Source of the DNA: a virus
Virus record (IMG/VR): IMGVR_UViG_3300042452_000420
Coordinates: 1-59,546 of that record
Direction: 5' to 3' (one strand)
DNA: 59,546 nucleotides
Made by a program: the position numbers and the translations under genes. Position 1 is the stretch's first letter, and every line of letters begins with the position of its first letter. Positions 1 through 9,189 of the stretch are shown piece by piece. Below the pieces are notes generated by a model. It was given only the letters and a program-made list of their open reading frames with translations. It did no database searches and was not told where the DNA came from.

Positions 1-289
1 ACTGGCGAAAAGTGACAGTTTTTGCACACTCCGCACATGCGGCATTGTGCCGTACTGAAATCAGACAGAGCAACTCGTAGGGATTTCCGACTAGTTGCGC
101 TCTTGAGCGAACGTCGCGTCACAGGGCCCCATAGGCAGCAGAGCTGGCCTTCTCGGTTCTGCAACCGGCCCTGCCTGGGCAATAGTTAGTATGTGGCCAT
201 TTACCGGCGTGGAGCGCGCCATCCGGCGGCTGAGTTTCAGGCTGGTGAGGCCCTGTGGGTTCCGTTGCCGCCTAACCAAGAGGATTGAC
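1..289. other. Intergenic region with short hairpins
   Basis: No convincing gene is seen in this stretch. It holds small inverted repeats: CCGCA/TGCGG at 31-35 and 38-42, CGGCA/TGCCG at 40-44 and 48-52, CGGTT/AACCG at 154-158 and 163-167, and AGGGCC/GGCCCT at 123-128 and 167-172. If the molecule is circular, the open frame entering from the window end would stop at 78-80. No clear sigma70 promoter is visible before the gene at 290. Confidence 0.5.
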
Positions 290-577
290 ATGCTGTTTTA
301 TGCCGTTTCTGCCGCCCCGCCAGTTGACAAGGACGTTGTTGCCCGCACCCTGACCGTGACCATCAACGGTGAGGTGGCTGACACCAAGTCCTACACCGCG
401 GGGGCCACGGACCTGGGCGAGGTTGCTGCCAAGGAAGGCGATCTGGTGGTCTTGGTGCTGACCGACACCGATGACGCCGGGAACGTCTCTGCACCGGCCG
501 AGCTTTCCTTTACCGCCGCCGACACCCTGCCCCCGGCAGCCCCAGAGTTTGGGGTGACCCTGGTGCGGGAAGAGTGA
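290..577 (+). CDS. Small Ig/Fn3-like virion-associated protein
   Basis: A 95-residue protein. The start at 290 is chosen because AAGAGG lies 6 bases upstream; the frame stays open back to 191 without a better site. The sequence alternates beta-strand stretches (residues 20-30 and 45-60) and has a DTDDAGNVS turn followed by a DTLPPAAP tail. That is the pattern of a single Ig or fibronectin-III-like module. It stands just before the tail genes, so a fibre or decoration role is likely, but this is inferred from position and fold pattern only. Its stop overlaps a possible GTG start of the next small reading frame. Confidence 0.55.
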   Translation: MLFYAVSAAPPVDKDVVARTLTVTINGEVADTKSYTAGATDLGEVAAKEGDLVVLVLTDTDDAGNVSAPAELSFTAADTLPPAAPEFGVTLVREE

Positions 578-666
578 TCCGTTGCTACTTGCTGGCCATG
601 GCCGCCGCCGGGTTCATCTTGGCGGCGGTTTTGGCCGCTTTTCTAGTCATGGCTGCGGGGCAATAG
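574..666 (+). CDS. Putative 30-residue single-span membrane peptide
   Basis: This short frame starts with GTG at 574, overlapping the stop of the previous gene (GTGA). It encodes a short head with Arg-3 and then an almost unbroken hydrophobic stretch rich in Ala, Leu, Val and Phe up to residue 28. GGGAAGA just upstream may serve as a weak ribosome binding site. The coupling and clean hydrophobic helix argue for a real peptide, but at this length chance cannot be excluded. The 16 bases after it carry the ribosome binding site of the next gene. Confidence 0.4.
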   Translation: MIRCYLLAMAAAGFILAAVLAAFLVMAAGQ

Positions 667-682
667 TTCTCAGGAGCCCCCC

Positions 683-1816
683 ATGCCGTATCTGACCTAT
701 TTCGACGCGGTTGAGCATCTAATCACCTCCTCTTTTGGCGGTCCCCAGGATGCCGAACAGCGGGACATCCGGACGGCCGTCCAGCGGGCGTATTCCGAGG
801 TCACCCAGATCCGGGACTGGGCGTACTACCACGTTCACGGGCGCGTCTACTTGGAGGAATCGCGCACGGGCACCGGCACGGCAGGCGGGGGCGGCGCCGT
901 AAGTTTCTCTTCTGCGCTGTTTGCGGGCTCTGCTACAGGCGAGCCTGCCTCGCACTACACGCTCCGTGTGCGTGACATCAATTACCCGATTGTGTCCTAC
1001 GTGGACGGCTATGGGGTTTCCATTGCCGACGCGGCGCTGACGTTTCCGCCCGGCACTGCCTGCACAGTCTTTCGTGCGATCTACCCCCTCCCTTCCGACT
1101 TCCGCAATCTGGACGAGCCCTCTGATGAATTCAATTGGTGGGCCGGTCTGTATGTCACGCCCGATGAGGCCATGAAGATTGAGCGCGTCTCCAATAGTTC
1201 TGGTTCTCCATTCCACTGGACCGTCATCAAAGACCCGGCCACCAACGGCTGGGCGCTGAAGCTCGTCGGCTACCCGACGCATGCCGAGACGCTGGACTTC
1301 ACCTACCGCCGCACGGCCCGTGGTTTGCGCTATTCCGGCCATGAGGCCGTGGCGCGACAAGGCACCGTCACCGTGACCAACGGGAGCATCGGAGGTGCCG
1401 GCACTGCCTTTGCGGCAAACATGGTGGGCGCAATCCTCCGGGTTGGAGACACCACCAATTCGCCGGGCCCCATTTCTTCGATCACGCCGTACGCCGCAGA
1501 GGGGATGATTAAGACTCGCTCCAGCGCGACGGCGATGACATGCGACACGACAGTCAGCGCCGCTGCGTCAACCAAGTACCTGATCACAGACCCCATCGAC
1601 CTGCCCGCCCATATGCACAACGTCATGTACTCAGCGGCTGAGTACTGGCTGGCGCGCATCCGCAATCAGAAGCCGGACAACGCTTTCGCCATGTACCAGC
1701 GGGACTTGCGACTGGCGATGGAGATGGATCAGCTTGCCCCGCTCTCTGGCCGGTCGCGTGAGATTTATCACGATGGCGGCTGGAAGAGTCCCCTGAAGCC
1801 GGATGCCGGAACATGA
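683..1816 (+). CDS. Putative head-to-tail connector / tail tubular A-like protein
   Basis: A 377-residue protein with a CAGGAG ribosome binding site before ATG 683. Residues 1-45 are helical, with AEQRDIRTAVQRAYSEV followed by a Trp/Tyr-rich segment (DWAYYHVHGRVY). This resembles the start of podovirus adaptor or tail-tube proteins that sit under the portal. The middle is beta-rich (residues 60-280). The C-terminal helix (about 305-345) contains SAAEYWLARIRNQKPD, like the array-forming helices of connector proteins. It is coupled by an ATGA overlap to the tail protein at 1813. The function is inferred from order and pattern; no catalytic motif is expected. Confidence 0.5.
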   Translation: MPYLTYFDAVEHLITSSFGGPQDAEQRDIRTAVQRAYSEVTQIRDWAYYHVHGRVYLEESRTGTGTAGGGGAVSFSSALFAGSATGEPASHYTLRVRDINYPIVSYVDGYGVSIADAALTFPPGTACTVFRAIYPLPSDFRNLDEPSDEFNWWAGLYVTPDEAMKIERVSNSSGSPFHWTVIKDPATNGWALKLVGYPTHAETLDFTYRRTARGLRYSGHEAVARQGTVTVTNGSIGGAGTAFAANMVGAILRVGDTTNSPGPISSITPYAAEGMIKTRSSATAMTCDTTVSAAASTKYLITDPIDLPAHMHNVMYSAAEYWLARIRNQKPDNAFAMYQRDLRLAMEMDQLAPLSGRSREIYHDGGWKSPLKPDAGT

Positions 1817-2079
1817 TCATCATTGACAAGTGGGCCGGACTGGTGACGAACGCAAGTCCGTACGCGATTCCTCCTGGCTCTGCTGTGACGCAAGTCAATC
1901 TCCAGGTCATCTCGCCCGGCCAAGTTGTAGTGCGCCCCGGCACGGCGGCGGTGTCGTTTTCCAGCCACACCGGGTCTACGCAAGCAATCGTCCGCGCGTT
2001 CCGCTACCCCGGAAGCACTGAAGCTGTTCTGTACGAAAACTCGTCTGGTGTGCTATTTGTTGCAAGAGGGCCATCCTGA
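1813..2079 (+). CDS. N-terminal part of a tail protein (separate frame)
   Basis: An 88-residue frame starting at an ATGA overlap with the connector-like gene. Its start (DKWAGLVTNASPYAIPPGSA, then VTQVNL) matches the usual N-terminus of large podovirus tail proteins, where a Gly-Leu-x-Thr-x-x-(S/D)-P segment opens a propeller protein. It ends at TGA 2077-2079, and the next frame starts with ATG at 2079 (TGATG). Either two coupled polypeptides are made, or one protein is read through a frameshift near 2070. A single-base sequencing error would also produce this picture. Confidence 0.55.
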   Translation: MIIIDKWAGLVTNASPYAIPPGSAVTQVNLQVISPGQVVVRPGTAAVSFSSHTGSTQAIVRAFRYPGSTEAVLYENSSGVLFVARGPS

Positions 2080-5000
2080 TGCAGCTCGGCGCTCGCACCA
2101 CCGGGTCCGTCGTCAGCGTGTTCGTCACTACTGGCGGGACGCAGTACTCCGAGCCTCCCGTCGTGACGTTCGCGGGCAACGCCGCTGGGGTTGCGCACCT
2201 TAGATCCACTAGGGTGCAGACACTCGTCATTACCAACGGAGGAACAGGGTACACACAGAGCCCTGCCGTCTCCATTTCCCCCGTGTCCACGCAGGCGACT
2301 GTTTCTTCTCTGACGGCAGGCACGGACTCCACGATCCTGACGTTGTCCACTGCCGCCGCCACGACGTTCTCCCGCATCCAGGCCGGAACCTTCGGCGCAA
2401 CGATCTCGTCGTTCTCCAACGCAACGCAGGTAGTCGTCGGCACAACATCGTTCACCACGGGCGCCGCCACGCTGTACTCCTCTGGAACCGGCGCAGCCGC
2501 GACAGCCTTTGCCTACACGGGCCCGCTTCGGCCGATTTCGTTTTTCAAAGGCCGATTCAACGACGCCTACGGCGTGGATGGCATGGGGCGTGGATTTCGG
2601 TGGAACGGCACCGACGCGGCCGTTGAGAAGATCGGAATAGAGAAGCCTGCCGTTGGGCCAAAGGTATCCATCTCCAATACCTCCGCCAGCGGATTCTTGG
2701 AATCTGTGCAGCTTGTGCAGGGTGGTGCTGGATATTTTTCGCCGCCCACGGTCACGATTACCGGCGGCACGCCAGCCCGTCCCGCCACGGCTCGCGCGGT
2801 GGTTTCAAACGGCCGCGTGACTTCGGTGCTGGTCACAAACCGTGGGTCCGGCTACCAGACAACGCCCACTATCTCGTTTTCTGGCGGCATAGGATCCGGC
2901 GCCACGTTTGGCGTTACCGCTTCCGGGAAAGTGCTCCAGGTCAACGTCCTGAATTCGGGCCGTGGATACACCACCTCCACCGCCTGCACTGCCAGCAAGG
3001 CGACATACGTCTTCCATGCCGTGCGTCACGGCCTGCTGGCCGGAAGCACGTTTTCGTTCTCTTCGATTTCCGGTCCTTCGGCCGTCGCGACAATTTCGGC
3101 GTTCACCGCAAGCACTACCGGCGGTACGGTGACGTTTTCCACAACGCAGGCAAGCACATGGCAACGGGTCGCGCTGCCGACGCGCTCTGCCAACATCGTC
3201 TCGTTCTCCAACGCCACCCAAGCGTTCATCGACGTTCCGACATTCGGGCTTGGCGGCGCCACGGTCTACGCCGACCCTGGCCTGACCACGGGTGTTGAAT
3301 ACTACGCCGTGAAAGTTGGGGGGAATACATTCACCGCCGCGACAGAAACGGCGGGCTCAACCGACATTCTGACAAACAGCATCGCGTCGGCCGTCATCCG
3401 GATCCCGCCGCCGCGCATTGAGTTCGCGACAAACGGCGGGCTGGCGGATGCTTCCGCCGCGATTGTCATTGATAGCGCTGGCGGAGTCGGAAACGCTGTC
3501 GTCTTAGCGTCTGGCACGGGGCTCACAACGTCTTCGGTTGCTGCCACCGTAGTCGGCGGCGCCGGAACTGGTGCGCAGTTGCTGGTCGTCCCAGAATACT
3601 CCGTCTCTGGCGCGACCGTCGTCAATGGCGGAAGCAATTTTTTTACCGCCCCCGTCCTTACGTTTCGCGCAGCCACCAACGATCCGACCGGGTTTGGCGC
3701 CGCGGCGACTGTGAGCGTCAATTCCGCGGGGGCCATCTCTGGCGTATCCATGGTTTCCGGAGGCCGATACGCCGCCCCGCCGACAGCGCTCATTCTCAAC
3801 ACGGAGGCCAAGGCCCAGGCGACTATCGCGCAATCGCTCCAAGGGAAATACCAGTGCGCGATCCGTTACATCGATGACACGCCCCGCACTGATAACGGCC
3901 CCATTCCGTCGTCCATCTCGGAGTTGGTGGAGGTAGACGTGTCCTCGCCGCGGGAGTCGCTGACATGGTCGTTCACGCACTACGGCCTAGACGACCGTGT
4001 ACACGGGATGGAACTGTGGCGCTCGTCCGCCGACCAGTCGGTAGCCCTGTATCGCGTGGCCACCATCCTGCGGTCGGATCCGGCGTTTACCGGAACCTAC
4101 GTGGACACGTTTGCTGACCCAGAACTCCAGGACCAGAAGCGGGCCGACTTTGCAGTCCTCCCCATCATCCTGCCGTCCGGTCAGGTGAACGCCCGGCGCT
4201 TCGGTGTCGCGCCCGGAGAGTTTGCCGTGGCAGCCATGTTCCAAGATCGCGCATGGTTTGCCGTGGACACAAGCGGCGAGCGGCCCAATTCACTCCTGTA
4301 CTCTGAGGTTGACGAGCCAGAGAGCGTCCCGCCAGAGAATGAACTGGTTCTCCAGGAGAACACGCAAGAGCCCGACAAGATCGTCGGCCTGATTCCGCTG
4401 GGCTCCCAGTTGCTGGTGGTCCAGTCGTCGCACATGTACGCCCTGTCGTACGTGGCACAGCCCGTGATCGATGCCTCCATGATCTTGGTGGCCTATCGCG
4501 GCATGCTCAATCCGCAGTGCGGCGATGTCCTTTCGGGCGTTGCGGTTTTGGCGGACAGCTACGGCATCTACTCGTTCGACGGCTCTAACGCAGAAGCCAT
4601 TTCCGTGGCCATCGACAACTACTGGCGCGACAACATCATTGATTTCTCAAAGTCGTCGCAGTTCCACATGCGCGCCGACTCCGCGACGATGACCGTGCGG
4701 TTCTTCTACTGCCGATCCACAGACTCCGCTCCGGTGCGTGCGTTGTGTTACTGCATCGCCACAAAGGCATGGTGGGAGGAGACTTATCCGGTCGCCGTTA
4801 CCGCTTCATGCCATAGCGTTGTCGGATCCAAGTCGGCGGTCCTCACTGCCACGCAGGCCGGATCCTTCCTGAAGCAATCTGGCCTCACGGATTCCGGGGC
4901 TGCCATCCAGTACAAGTTCCGCACCGGAAACCTGGAAATCGTCAACGAGCCGACGCGCGCAGTGTCGTTGCTGTACAAGCCAACGAACACCACCTCTGCG

Positions 5001-5285
5001 ATTGACCTCGCGCTGCACTACAACAACTCTTCCAGCCCGCGGCCCAACGCCGTCCTCAATGACCAAGGGGCCGGCTTCATTGCGGGCGCTACGGTAGCCA
5101 CGCTCAACATGAGCAAGACGCGCTCCGCGCTTGGCGATGCCAGTGGCATGGCGACCGCTCCGTACTCCGGGCGAATTGACGACCGTTCTGCCGGGGCCGA
5201 CCGGCATATCGCGGTGGACTTGGCCGGCGAGCAGTCCGCGGATGGCGTTGTCTTGTACAGCATCCGCGCGAGTGGGGTGCAATAA
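2079..5285 (+). CDS. Large tail protein with Gly-Tyr repeats and propeller-like C-terminus
   Basis: A 1068-residue protein. Residues 1-590 hold degenerate repeats of the form GGxGYxxxPxVxxxGG, for example NGGTGYTQSPAV, QGGAGYFSPPTV and NRGSGYQTTPTI, with beta-rich spacers. Residues about 600-960 look like a podovirus tail-tube or propeller protein: DRVHGMELWRSS, QDRAWFAVD, SQLLVVQSSHMYAL, SYGIYSFDGSNAEAI and a KAWWEE blade-like segment. The C-terminus ends in a RIDDRSAGADRHIAVDLAG segment. It directly follows the short 1813 frame in a TGATG overlap, so the two probably belong to one functional tail protein. Receptor contact by the repeat region is a guess. Confidence 0.6.
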   Translation: MQLGARTTGSVVSVFVTTGGTQYSEPPVVTFAGNAAGVAHLRSTRVQTLVITNGGTGYTQSPAVSISPVSTQATVSSLTAGTDSTILTLSTAAATTFSRIQAGTFGATISSFSNATQVVVGTTSFTTGAATLYSSGTGAAATAFAYTGPLRPISFFKGRFNDAYGVDGMGRGFRWNGTDAAVEKIGIEKPAVGPKVSISNTSASGFLESVQLVQGGAGYFSPPTVTITGGTPARPATARAVVSNGRVTSVLVTNRGSGYQTTPTISFSGGIGSGATFGVTASGKVLQVNVLNSGRGYTTSTACTASKATYVFHAVRHGLLAGSTFSFSSISGPSAVATISAFTASTTGGTVTFSTTQASTWQRVALPTRSANIVSFSNATQAFIDVPTFGLGGATVYADPGLTTGVEYYAVKVGGNTFTAATETAGSTDILTNSIASAVIRIPPPRIEFATNGGLADASAAIVIDSAGGVGNAVVLASGTGLTTSSVAATVVGGAGTGAQLLVVPEYSVSGATVVNGGSNFFTAPVLTFRAATNDPTGFGAAATVSVNSAGAISGVSMVSGGRYAAPPTALILNTEAKAQATIAQSLQGKYQCAIRYIDDTPRTDNGPIPSSISELVEVDVSSPRESLTWSFTHYGLDDRVHGMELWRSSADQSVALYRVATILRSDPAFTGTYVDTFADPELQDQKRADFAVLPIILPSGQVNARRFGVAPGEFAVAAMFQDRAWFAVDTSGERPNSLLYSEVDEPESVPPENELVLQENTQEPDKIVGLIPLGSQLLVVQSSHMYALSYVAQPVIDASMILVAYRGMLNPQCGDVLSGVAVLADSYGIYSFDGSNAEAISVAIDNYWRDNIIDFSKSSQFHMRADSATMTVRFFYCRSTDSAPVRALCYCIATKAWWEETYPVAVTASCHSVVGSKSAVLTATQAGSFLKQSGLTDSGAAIQYKFRTGNLEIVNEPTRAVSLLYKPTNTTSAIDLALHYNNSSSPRPNAVLNDQGAGFIAGATVATLNMSKTRSALGDASGMATAPYSGRIDDRSAGADRHIAVDLAGEQSADGVVLYSIRASGVQ

Positions 5286-6056
5286 ATGCTGACCTCCGTC
5301 ATGCCGGCGATGACCCGCGCCTTGCAAGGGTCGATGAACCCGCAGGCGATCAAACAGGTCACGCAAGCGCTTGGCAACTGCAACCAACAACTCACGCACC
5401 GCGGTGATGTGCAAATCCGGCCGGACGGCTGGGCGAACGCCACCAACTTCAACGGCACCTACGGTGAATTGCCCCCGTCGATGGAAGACTACAACAGATA
5501 CGTTGGCGGATACACGGAAGGCGTTGACACCAACAATAACTTCTACAACAACCCGCTGTACAACACCCAGTTTGATTATGGGGACACGGTCCTTGTTGGC
5601 GGTGGTCCCGCCGGGGCCGCTGGGGCTGCGGGGGGGGACGGCGCAGCGGGCCCGTCTGGGCCTCCTGGCAGCGCAGGCGGGGCTGGTGCCGCAGGCTCTG
5701 ACGGTCGCGACGGGGCATCCGGCGGGGGCGGCGGGCAGGGAGCGGCTGGGCCGGCTGGGCCCCCGGGCGAATCCGCTGGCGGCGGCGGGGCTGGTGGAGT
5801 GCAGATTGATATTGACAACATCATCGCGCAACTCATGGGGCGGCTGCGCGAGAAAGCCGCAGTTTCCTCGCTTGATCCCACAACCGGGTCGGCCTCCAAA
5901 GTCTCCACATCCAAAAAGGAGTTTGTGGTGGATGTTAAATGCGAGGGCGGTGAGATAGTGCCCAAATGGGAAGTCTATCGCATTGTTGAATTTGTGGAGG
6001 ACGTAGACGTTTTGACGAGCGTCCGCGAGATCCCGGGCACGTATTACGGCCCGTAG
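5286..6056 (+). CDS. Collagen-like tail fibre protein
   Basis: A 256-residue protein with GGGGTG upstream of ATG 5286. Residues about 1-100 are Asn/Tyr-rich and contain DGWANATNF and NNNFYNNPLYN. Residues about 108-172 are collagen-type Gly-x-y triplets (GPAGAAGAAGG, GPSGPPGSAGG, GPAGPPGES). Such tracts form trimeric triple helices in phage tail fibres. The rest (about 173-256) starts with a helical DIDNIIAQLMGRLREK segment that may seed trimer formation, and then becomes Lys/Val-rich beta sequence. Its position after the tail protein agrees with a fibre or spike extension. Confidence 0.75.
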   Translation: MLTSVMPAMTRALQGSMNPQAIKQVTQALGNCNQQLTHRGDVQIRPDGWANATNFNGTYGELPPSMEDYNRYVGGYTEGVDTNNNFYNNPLYNTQFDYGDTVLVGGGPAGAAGAAGGDGAAGPSGPPGSAGGAGAAGSDGRDGASGGGGGQGAAGPAGPPGESAGGGGAGGVQIDIDNIIAQLMGRLREKAAVSSLDPTTGSASKVSTSKKEFVVDVKCEGGEIVPKWEVYRIVEFVEDVDVLTSVREIPGTYYGP

Positions 6057-6085
6057 GGGACATTGACTAGGTAGGAGAATACACT

Positions 6086-7309
6086 ATGCAGTTTTGGGGT
6101 AATCCGGCCGCGTGGGGACCAGCAGCGCAAGTCCAGACCGCGCAGATTCAGGCCGCTGGGCAAGCTGCCGCCAACCAGTTTGGCTCCGTCGCAGCATTTG
6201 GCAATGCGCTGGGCGGCCTGGGAAACAACTACTCCGACATCTATAAGTCGTACGCCCAGGGCCTGGGAGGCGCTGGCACTAATCGCACCGGGGCGTACAA
6301 CGCCTATGCCAGCGGATTGGGGCAAGCCGCGAACGCCTCCGGATTTGCTGAGGCCGCACGGCAGGCTTCGCTTGGCAACATCGGAACGGCTGCGATGGGT
6401 TCCTACGGGCAGGCCGCTAACTCTGCCTTGGGGGCGTGGGCGCAGAACCAGCTTGCCTACAACCAAGCGCTGGCTGGCCTTGGGCAGTCTAATCAGGCTG
6501 CACTTTCCCAATTGGGCACAAGTCGCAACGCCGCCCTGAGTGGGCTGGGCGGTGCGTACGCCGATCTTGGCGGCAGGCTTGGTGCCGCAACTGCGATTGG
6601 CAACATGGATTTCGGGATGGGCGGCAATGGGTTTAACGCAACCGGACCTGACGGCCGCGTGGCCTCCGGATCGTACAGCGGGGGCCGCTCGTCGCGCGGC
6701 GTGGACATGGAGGATGTGGGCACTCCGTCTTACCTTGGACTGGCAGCGCTTCAGGGCAACCTCATGGCCGGCGACATCACCGGCTCCCTGAATAACAACT
6801 ACACGGACTCCATGAATCGGCTGGACAGCCAGCACTATTCGTCTCGCAACATGCCTAGCCAGATGCTTGGCCAGACGCTGTCCGGCCTGCTGTCGCTTGG
6901 GAGAGATGCTTACGGGCAGATTCGCGGCGGCATGAACCAGTTCTTCGGGAGCCAGAACGCGGCCCTCCGCAATCTTTCTGACGGCTACAGGGACACAACT
7001 CGCGACCTGAACAACTACGCCGGGAAGATGGGCGATGGCTTTGGCACCGCTAACGCCAACGTCGGCGGACTTGGAAGCGCCATCCGCGGGCTCTTCGACG
7101 ACAGCATCGGCCAGATGGACATGTTTACGTCCCCTGCGCAGCAGCTTCGGCGGCAGCGTGAGGCCGATTTGTTCACTCGCGATGCCAACATGCGTGACCG
7201 GGTTGCCGACCGTCAGATGGAAGAGGAGGGCTTTTCTCCTGGGACGTTCGTTCCGTTCCGCGGCTTGGATTGGTGGGATTCTTACCGACGCAACATGCCG
7301 ACCTTCTGA
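6086..7309 (+). CDS. Putative internal virion / structural protein, Gly-Ala-Asn-rich
   Basis: A 407-residue protein with TAGGAG before ATG 6086. The first 180 residues are helical repeats rich in Ala, Gly, Gln and Asn (AQVQTAQIQAAGQAAANQ, AGLGQSNQAALSQLG). Their mildly hydrophobic heptad-like spacing is typical of ejected core proteins in short-tailed phages. A central Gly-rich linker (about 180-215) leads to a second helical half. It ends in TGATG overlap with the next gene. There is no recognisable enzyme domain. The call rests on composition and on its place in a run of similar genes. Confidence 0.45.
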   Translation: MQFWGNPAAWGPAAQVQTAQIQAAGQAAANQFGSVAAFGNALGGLGNNYSDIYKSYAQGLGGAGTNRTGAYNAYASGLGQAANASGFAEAARQASLGNIGTAAMGSYGQAANSALGAWAQNQLAYNQALAGLGQSNQAALSQLGTSRNAALSGLGGAYADLGGRLGAATAIGNMDFGMGGNGFNATGPDGRVASGSYSGGRSSRGVDMEDVGTPSYLGLAALQGNLMAGDITGSLNNNYTDSMNRLDSQHYSSRNMPSQMLGQTLSGLLSLGRDAYGQIRGGMNQFFGSQNAALRNLSDGYRDTTRDLNNYAGKMGDGFGTANANVGGLGSAIRGLFDDSIGQMDMFTSPAQQLRRQREADLFTRDANMRDRVADRQMEEEGFSPGTFVPFRGLDWWDSYRRNMPTF

Positions 7310-7620
7310 TGCTTACCTACAACCACACTCTTCCGTCGCAGCCGCCGATGGCACTCCAGATGCCAACGGACAGCCCGTTCACCAAGTTCGGATCGACGCA
7401 CGGTGACATGTTGGCCGCGCAACTGGGACGGGCCCAGGCCGACTACGACGTTAACGCCGCACGGTCGGCCAATGACTACGCCCAGCGGTTTATGGACGCA
7501 GAGAACCAGTTGGTGTTGCAGGGCCTGAACAACATGGGGCAGGCCCAGCAAAACGACAATTCTCTTTTTAACCAGCGTCTCGGAAACATGACCGGCATCC
7601 TCGCGAGCCTGTATCAATGA
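7309..7620 (+). CDS. Hypothetical virion-associated protein
   Basis: A 103-residue protein. ATG 7309 is chosen because it forms a TGATG overlap with the preceding stop; an upstream extension to 7270 would lie inside the previous gene. Residues 1-35 are Pro/Thr-rich, and residues 38-95 form a polar helix rich in Gln, Asn, Asp and Ala (AQADYDVNAARSANDYAQRF). It sits between two similar Gln/Asn-rich genes and ends in an ATGA overlap. It probably belongs to the same internal-virion set; no domain is recognised. Confidence 0.45.
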   Translation: MLTYNHTLPSQPPMALQMPTDSPFTKFGSTHGDMLAAQLGRAQADYDVNAARSANDYAQRFMDAENQLVLQGLNNMGQAQQNDNSLFNQRLGNMTGILASLYQ

Positions 7621-8018
7621 ACTCCGTCCAGATGTTCCAGCCGCTGCCGACCGGCATTCCGGAGCCCACCAGCCGTGCGCAGTTCAATAACGCAATGGCA
7701 TTTGCGCTCGCATCCGGCGATCCGCGCATGGCGGCCAAGCAGTACGACCGCAAGGGGTTCTCCCGCGGTGCTGGTCAGATGAACCAAGCCGGCATCGACG
7801 CTGCCAACAGCATGGCAGAGGGCATTGCCCAAGCCTACTCCGGCAACCTCCAGAACCAACAGTACAACGCTCTCTCTGGCCTGCAGGCCCAGCAGGCCGA
7901 GGAAACGCAGGCCCAGTCCCTGGGTGCGCTCCAGCAGCAGAACAACTACGCCAACCAGATGGCTGCGCTCCAGCAGCAAAACCAAATACTCAGTCTCTTG
8001 GGAGGATTACTCCGCTGA
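7617..8018 (+). CDS. Gln-rich hypothetical virion protein
   Basis: A 133-residue protein starting in an ATGA overlap. Residues 20-75 include a helical ASGDPRMAAKQYDRKGFSRG segment. Residues 75-125 are a Gln/Ala/Leu coiled-coil-like stretch (LSGLQAQQAEETQAQSLGAL). The end is hydrophobic (QILSLLGGLLR). This resembles small ejection or core proteins of podovirus-like phages. It ends in TGATG with the next gene. The function is unproven. Confidence 0.45.
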   Translation: MNSVQMFQPLPTGIPEPTSRAQFNNAMAFALASGDPRMAAKQYDRKGFSRGAGQMNQAGIDAANSMAEGIAQAYSGNLQNQQYNALSGLQAQQAEETQAQSLGALQQQNNYANQMAALQQQNQILSLLGGLLR

Positions 8019-8272
8019 TGGCCAAAATCGATTTTGACTTAGACGACCTGACCAACTCCGCACTGAAGCGGCTGGTGAAACAACTCCTCATAGCAGACGA
8101 GGCGGAAGAGAAGAAGATCATGTCCCGTCTCGGCAAGCGAGCTGAAAAGAACGACCTCGCTGACCTGGACGAGGAGATGCACGGCAAGCCCGATACGCCC
8201 GAAGTGGAAGACGAAGACATCGGGGAGGACGGCGAACTGCCGGACGTTCCCGGAAAGAAGAAGAGGAAGTAA
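8018..8272 (+). CDS. Small highly charged protein
   Basis: An 84-residue protein starting in a TGATG overlap. Residues 1-45 are an amphipathic helix with alternating Asp/Glu and Lys (LDDLTNSALKRLVKQLLIAD, then EAEEKK). Residues 50-84 are very acidic and end in a basic PGKKKRK tail. There is no similarity that I can name. It may be an assembly factor or a DNA-contacting virion protein, judged only from charge and position in the structural operon. Confidence 0.45.
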   Translation: MAKIDFDLDDLTNSALKRLVKQLLIADEAEEKKIMSRLGKRAEKNDLADLDEEMHGKPDTPEVEDEDIGEDGELPDVPGKKKRK

Positions 8273-9189
8273 TGGCCGGCATCCGCATCCGCCCCCGCTC
8301 TGCCCCCACGATGCATCCGTTCCGTCCTGCGCAGACTACGCGCGAGGCGATGCTGATGCAGGACGCCCTGGATCAGGCCATGGGATCTGGCGACGACGCG
8401 CTCGCTCGCGAGATCGCCGCCGCAATCCGCATGAGCGACGTTGACCCCGGGTCCGTTGGGGTGATGCGAGCCCTGCGTTCCTTGGAGCGGGAACCGATGG
8501 AGGTTCTACCCGAGGCGACGTTTGAGGACATGGCCCAGGACATCGGCAAGAGCGTCCGGTCGTATGAGGGTCTGCTATCTGGTCGCACAGCGAACCTTCG
8601 CAACCAGCCATACGCCCGCCCCGCCGGCGCAGAACTTCGCGCCGCCGCCGAAGAGGCGATCCGCGGCCGTCAGCAGTCCGCAGCCTCCGAGAACCTTGGT
8701 CGTTCCGCCGCCCTCCTGGGGGCTGGCGGTCTGGCTGGGATGATCGCTGACACCGCCGGGCGCATGCAGCAGTCGCCTCCTGGCATTCAGGACTTTGCCG
8801 GCGAGGCCATGGACGACTCCGCCCTCTTGCCAGATTTGGCTCCAATGGCGATGCCAGCGCCCGAAGAGCCGGACTTGGGCGACATCACGTTTGAGGATCC
8901 CATGGCCACGGCAGAACTCGTTGCCGAGAGCCGGCCGATCCCGGACTCCACTCCGATGGCGCTGATCCGCGCCAACCGCGAGGAAGAGGCTGCGTCCCCA
9001 CCCCCGAAGATGACGGCGGCGCAATTTGTCGCGCAGGCCATGGCGGACATTCAAAAGCAGACAGCCCAACTGAACGATCTCCGACGCCAGCGGGCGATTA
9101 GTCCGGAGCAGGATCGAATGCTGTCGCAGGAAATTGCCCGCATGGTGCAGTTGGTGAACGAGGCGCGTGCGCCGTCCCGCATGAGGTAA
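8272..9189 (+). CDS. Hypothetical virion-associated protein
   Basis: A 305-residue protein starting in a TAATG overlap. The N-terminus is Arg/Pro-rich (RIRPRSAPTMHPFRP). Helices follow at about 22-60 (LDQAMGSGDDALAREIAAAI). An Ala/Gly-rich stretch (about 140-165) is followed by an acidic Pro-rich part and a C-terminal coiled coil (about 250-300) with AQAMADIQKQTAQLNDLRRQ. Helix-rich, low-complexity composition and position suggest a core or ejection protein. No enzymatic motif is seen. Confidence 0.4.
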   Translation: MAGIRIRPRSAPTMHPFRPAQTTREAMLMQDALDQAMGSGDDALAREIAAAIRMSDVDPGSVGVMRALRSLEREPMEVLPEATFEDMAQDIGKSVRSYEGLLSGRTANLRNQPYARPAGAELRAAAEEAIRGRQQSAASENLGRSAALLGAGGLAGMIADTAGRMQQSPPGIQDFAGEAMDDSALLPDLAPMAMPAPEEPDLGDITFEDPMATAELVAESRPIPDSTPMALIRANREEEAASPPPKMTAAQFVAQAMADIQKQTAQLNDLRRQRAISPEQDRMLSQEIARMVQLVNEARAPSRMR

